Assembly: GCA_021813085.1 (NCBI GenBank)
Contig: JAKAMA010000133.1
Location: 1-6,790 of the forward strand
Reading direction: 5' to 3'
Source of the DNA: Chloroflexota bacterium
GTDB lineage: Bacteria > Chloroflexota > Dehalococcoidia > DSTF01 > JACRBR01
DNA: 6,790 nt
The position numbers were made by a program, and so were the translations under genes. The notes beneath the pieces were generated by a model, which worked only from the letters and a program-made list of their open reading frames with translations, ran no database searches and was not told where the DNA came from. Shown here piece after piece: positions 4,370 to 6,790 of the stretch (the first letter of the stretch is position 1; each line of letters starts with the position of its first letter).

Positions 4370-5059
4370 CTACGCGAGCACGCGGCGGAAGAGCGCCAGC
4401 GACTGCTCCCACGCGTCCTGCGCCGCCTCCGGCCGAAAGCTCGGGCGGGTGTCGTTGAAGAACGAGTGCGGCGCGCCGTCGTAGACCTTGACGCGCGCGC
4501 TTCGGCCGTGCTCGGCGAGCGCCTGCTCGAACTTCCGGACGTTGTCGAGCGGGATGCCCGCATCGTCCGCGCCGAAGGCGGCGAAGATCTCGGCTTCGAT
4601 CTTCGCGAGCTGCTCGGCCGGCGGCTGCATGCCGGCGTAGAACGGCGCGGCGGCAGCGATATCGGGCGATGCCACGGCGAGCGCCAGGGTCAGGCTGCCG
4701 CCCATGCAGAAGCCGATGCAACCGAGCTTCTTGGGTGCCACCCCGGGGATCGCCTTCAGGTACGCGACCGAGCCCGACAGGTCCTTCATCGCCTGCTCGC
4801 GGTTCATGTTCATCGCGAGCTTGCGCGCCTCGTCCGGTTCCGTCGCGAACTCACCGTGATACAGGTCCGGCGCAAGCGCGATGAAGCCCTCGCGCGCGAA
4901 GCGCCGGGCGACATCCTTGATGTGGTCATCGAGCCCCCACCACTCCTGGATGACGATGACGCCGGGGTGCGGCGCGTCGTCGTCCGGGCGCGCGAGGTAG
5001 CCCATACCCGGCACGCCATTCGCCGGGTACTCGACGGATTCGGTGCGGATGTCCGCCAT
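4370..5059 (-). CDS. Dienelactone hydrolase family protein
   Basis: A 229-residue alpha/beta hydrolase of the DLH family, typical in length. Members open dienelactones or related esters by a cysteine nucleophile. The visible catalytic set is Cys118 in GFCMGG (116-121), Asp165 or Asp166 in GADDAGIP, His198 in APHSF, and Glu39 in QEWWG, the glutamate that activates the cysteine in DLH. No signal peptide is seen, so it should act in the cytoplasm. The start at 5059 is supported by AAGGAGAGG upstream. It lies 19 nt after the crotonase stop and 16 nt before the small membrane-protein gene, so the three are almost certainly one operon. Classical DLH acts in chloroaromatic breakdown, but no ring-cleavage genes are here and many family members have other or unknown substrates. 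Confidence 0.92.
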   Translation of the reverse strand: MADIRTESVEYPANGVPGMGYLARPDDDAPHPGVIVIQEWWGLDDHIKDVARRFAREGFIALAPDLYHGEFATEPDEARKLAMNMNREQAMKDLSGSVAYLKAIPGVAPKKLGCIGFCMGGSLTLALAVASPDIAAAAPFYAGMQPPAEQLAKIEAEIFAAFGADDAGIPLDNVRKFEQALAEHGRSARVKVYDGAPHSFFNDTRPSFRPEAAQDAWEQSLALFRRVLA

Positions 5060-5078
5060 GCGCGATCCTCTCCTTGCG

Positions 5079-5990
5079 TTATTCGGGGCGCAGCCGTTGC
5101 TCGTGTTCGGCGCGGCGGCGCTGCGCGGCCTCGCTGGTGCGGCTGTCACCGAACTTGCCGTCGCGCCACTCGAGTGCCGCCTTGAGTCCGTCCGTCATGG
5201 CCCGGCGTCCGAACTCGCGCACGGCGGGGGCCTGGTGCGCCCGGCCGTCGTTCTCGGCGGCCATCCGCTGGAGCGTGCGCGCGCCCATCAGCTCGAGCGC
5301 GACGTTGACGATGCGCTTGTTCGGTGTCAGAAGCTCCGTGTCGATCTTCTCGATCTTCGCGGCGAGCGCCTCGACCTCGGCCTCCAGGGACTCGGGCGGC
5401 ACCGACTTCCAGACGAGGCCGATGTCGGCCGCCTGGCGGCCGCTGACGCTGTCGCCGGTGAGCAGGAAGTACTTAGCCCACTGCGGGCCGACAAGGTACG
5501 TCCACATGTGGGCCACGGGCGAGCCCATCGCCCGCACCGGCGGGAAGCCGATCACGGCGTCATCGGCGGCGACGACGATGTCGCACAGCAGGGCGAGATC
5601 CGTGCCGCCGGCGAGGCAGTAGCCGTGCACCTGCGCGATCACCGGCTTGTGCATGTCCCAGATGGCCATGCGCTCGCGCTGCTGCCGTTCGAGCTGCCAG
5701 ATGTCGTCGTCCATCGACGCCATGCCGCGGTAGACGTTGGTGTACGTCTCGTCGCGGTCCTCGCGCTTCGGCGGCGACTGCATCGGCGTCAGGTCGTAGC
5801 CGGCGGAGAACGCGCGTCCGGCAGCGCGCAGGATGATCACGTGGACGCGCGCGTCGTTGTCGGCCTCCCAGAGCGCCGCGTTGAGCTCGCGCTGGAGCCG
5901 CATGGAGAGCGCGTTCAGCTTCTCGGGTCGGTTGAGGGTGACGCGCGCCTTGCCGCCATCCACCTCGTACAGGATCGTCTCGAAGTCCAT
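5079..5990 (-). CDS. Crotonase-fold (enoyl-CoA hydratase/isomerase family) protein with altered active site
   Basis: A 303-residue acyl-CoA-binding protein of the crotonase superfamily, somewhat longer than the usual 260. The N-terminal strand pair (VTLNRPEKLNALS, 17-29), the CoA/oxyanion segment AFSAGYDL (60-67) and HGYCLAGGTDLALLCD (122-137) are clear. GFPPVRAMG (148-156), LLTGDSVSGRQAADIGLV (176-193) and a charged C-terminal tail follow. At the two positions that carry the catalytic glutamates of enoyl-CoA hydratase (Glu144 and Glu164 in rat), this protein has Asp131 and Pro151. Ordinary hydration is therefore unlikely, or proceeds differently. A similar FPP...G.P pattern occurs in actinobacterial enoyl-CoA hydratase-like proteins of unknown substrate. 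An insertion near 72-105 is Glu/Arg-rich. AGGGAGG precedes the ATG. It is the first gene of a three-gene operon and divergent from the GMC oxidoreductase. Confidence 0.9.
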   Translation of the reverse strand: MDFETILYEVDGGKARVTLNRPEKLNALSMRLQRELNAALWEADNDARVHVIILRAAGRAFSAGYDLTPMQSPPKREDRDETYTNVYRGMASMDDDIWQLERQQRERMAIWDMHKPVIAQVHGYCLAGGTDLALLCDIVVAADDAVIGFPPVRAMGSPVAHMWTYLVGPQWAKYFLLTGDSVSGRQAADIGLVWKSVPPESLEAEVEALAAKIEKIDTELLTPNKRIVNVALELMGARTLQRMAAENDGRAHQAPAVREFGRRAMTDGLKAALEWRDGKFGDSRTSEAAQRRRAEHEQRLRPE

Positions 5991-6171
5991 CGGCCGCCTG
6001 CCTCCCTGCGTGCAGATTCATGCTATGGCATGCGCGGGCAGGATGCGAGCCCCAGCGCGCGGGCTGCCCGCCGGGGCCGCGATGCTCCCGCGGCCATCGG
6101 AGGGCGCGCGGGCTGTTCGGCCCCTGCCGCGAGCGGCGCGCGCGGGCTAGGATCAGTCGCGGGAGGTGGGT
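5991..6171. promoter_or_regulatory. Divergent promoter region with repeats (crotonase operon / GMC gene)
   Basis: This 181-bp gap separates two divergent genes. For the plus strand, TAGGAT (6148-6153) is a candidate -10 with GGGAGG (6161-6166) as the Shine-Dalgarno. For the minus strand, TAGCAT (6025-6020) is a candidate -10. Between them lie an inverted repeat, GGCCGCG (6075-6081) with CGCGGCC (6089-6095), and three copies of GCGCGCGGGCT (6055-6065, 6104-6114, 6138-6148). These could be operator sites, but the sequence is very GC-rich and low in complexity, so chance is a real alternative. Confidence 0.35.
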
Positions 6172-6790
6172 GTGAAGTACGACGTGGTCATCCTGGGCGC
6201 TGGGGCATCGGGCGCGACGATCGCCGCGCGGCTGTCGGAGGACCCGGCGATCTCGGTGCTGCTGCTCGAGGCGGGGCCGTACTACCGGACGCTCGACGAG
6301 ATGCCCGCGGGGCTGCTCAACGGCAACGACAACTCGTACTCGCCGCACAACTGGGACTGGATGGCGGAGGCGAACACCGCGGGCAGGCTCGTGCCGCTGC
6401 CCAGCGGGCGCGTCGTCGGCGGCTCGTCGGCGGTGAACACGGCGATCGCCCTGCGCGGGACGCCGGAGGACTACGACGAGTGGGCGGCGTTCGGGAACGA
6501 CCTCTGGTCGTGGGACCAGGTGCTGCCGTACTTCCGGCGGCTCGAGACCGACCTGGACTTCGACGACGACTATCACGGGCGCAACGGGCCGATCCCGGTG
6601 CGGCGCTACCGCGAGGACGAGCTGGCGCCGGTGCAGCTCGCCTTCATGCGGGCGATGCGCGCGCTGGGGTACCCGGAGACGAAGGACAACAACGACCCGA
6701 TGTCGACCGGGCTGGCGCCGCACCCGATGAACAAGCGGGGGCGGACGCGGATGAGCGTCGCGATCTGCTACCTGGAGCCGGCGCGTCACC
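6172..6790 (+). CDS. GMC-family FAD oxidoreductase, N-terminal part (cut by window edge)
   Basis: The first 206 codons are present; GMC enzymes usually run to 500-550 residues, so the substrate domain and the His-His/Asn catalytic pair lie beyond the right edge. The Rossmann FAD motif is GAGASG (9-14), with Glu33 in LLLEAG as the usual ribose-binding acid. The GMC signature around GRVVGGSSAVN (79-89) and the downstream LRGTPEDYDEW segment (94-104) are textbook for choline-dehydrogenase/alcohol-oxidase relatives. GTG at 6172 is the best start, placed by GGGAGG 5 nt upstream; another in-frame GTG at 6166 overlaps that Shine-Dalgarno. The family oxidises alcohols, sugars or choline using FAD; this substrate is unknown. 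It is divergent from the crotonase operon. Confidence 0.93.
   Translation, partial: MKYDVVILGAGASGATIAARLSEDPAISVLLLEAGPYYRTLDEMPAGLLNGNDNSYSPHNWDWMAEANTAGRLVPLPSGRVVGGSSAVNTAIALRGTPEDYDEWAAFGNDLWSWDQVLPYFRRLETDLDFDDDYHGRNGPIPVRRYREDELAPVQLAFMRAMRALGYPETKDNNDPMSTGLAPHPMNKRGRTRMSVAICYLEPARH

Noticed and set aside
1..6790. CRISPR arrays, tRNA/rRNA genes, transposases, phage genes
   Set aside because: No spaced direct-repeat array, cloverleaf, rRNA segment or recombinase motif was seen on either strand.

Overview
This is a GC-rich bacterial chromosomal window with short intergenic gaps. It carries ordinary metabolic genes plus one clearly regulated transporter unit. The base composition, gene style and leaderless-looking hisA start would fit Chloroflexota (Dehalococcoidia/Thermomicrobia-like) or a similar high-GC phylum. 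That placement is an inference; no rRNA or marker gene here fixes it.

Left part (1-1128, minus strand): an alpha/beta-hydrolase esterase (227-1063) is followed by the start of a PRC-barrel protein that runs off the left edge. The esterase leader contains one copy of a 53-bp repeat.

Centre-left (1260-2906, plus strand): this is the most interesting unit. A candidate extended -10 promoter leads into an RNA leader that I read as a fluoride riboswitch (crcB motif). Its 3' strand is shared with an intrinsic terminator that ends in a T run. Downstream are a possible 40-codon ORF and an MFS transporter (1526-2749), joined by a GTGA stop/start overlap. No known fluoride exporter (CrcB/Fluc, CLC-F) lies in the window, so the MFS protein is a candidate fluoride-responsive, possibly fluoride-handling, transporter. 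The unit ends in the second copy of the 53-bp repeat and a perfect 15-bp hairpin.

Centre (2926-4140): a small secreted protein on the minus strand lies behind four TTCA-type half sites spaced exactly 11 bp apart, which resembles a PhoB/OmpR-family operator. Divergent from it is a lone hisA whose -10 box sits so close to the ATG that the mRNA is probably leaderless.

Right part (4147-5990, minus strand): a tight three-gene operon of a crotonase-fold protein, a dienelactone-hydrolase-family enzyme and a small acidic single-pass membrane protein. The crotonase lacks both classical hydratase glutamates. A divergent GMC oxidoreductase (6172 onward) runs off the right edge. The GC-rich gap between them holds an inverted repeat and three copies of an 11-mer. 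CoA-thioester, hydrolase and flavin-oxidoreductase genes side by side suggest catabolism of organic compounds, but no pathway can be named.
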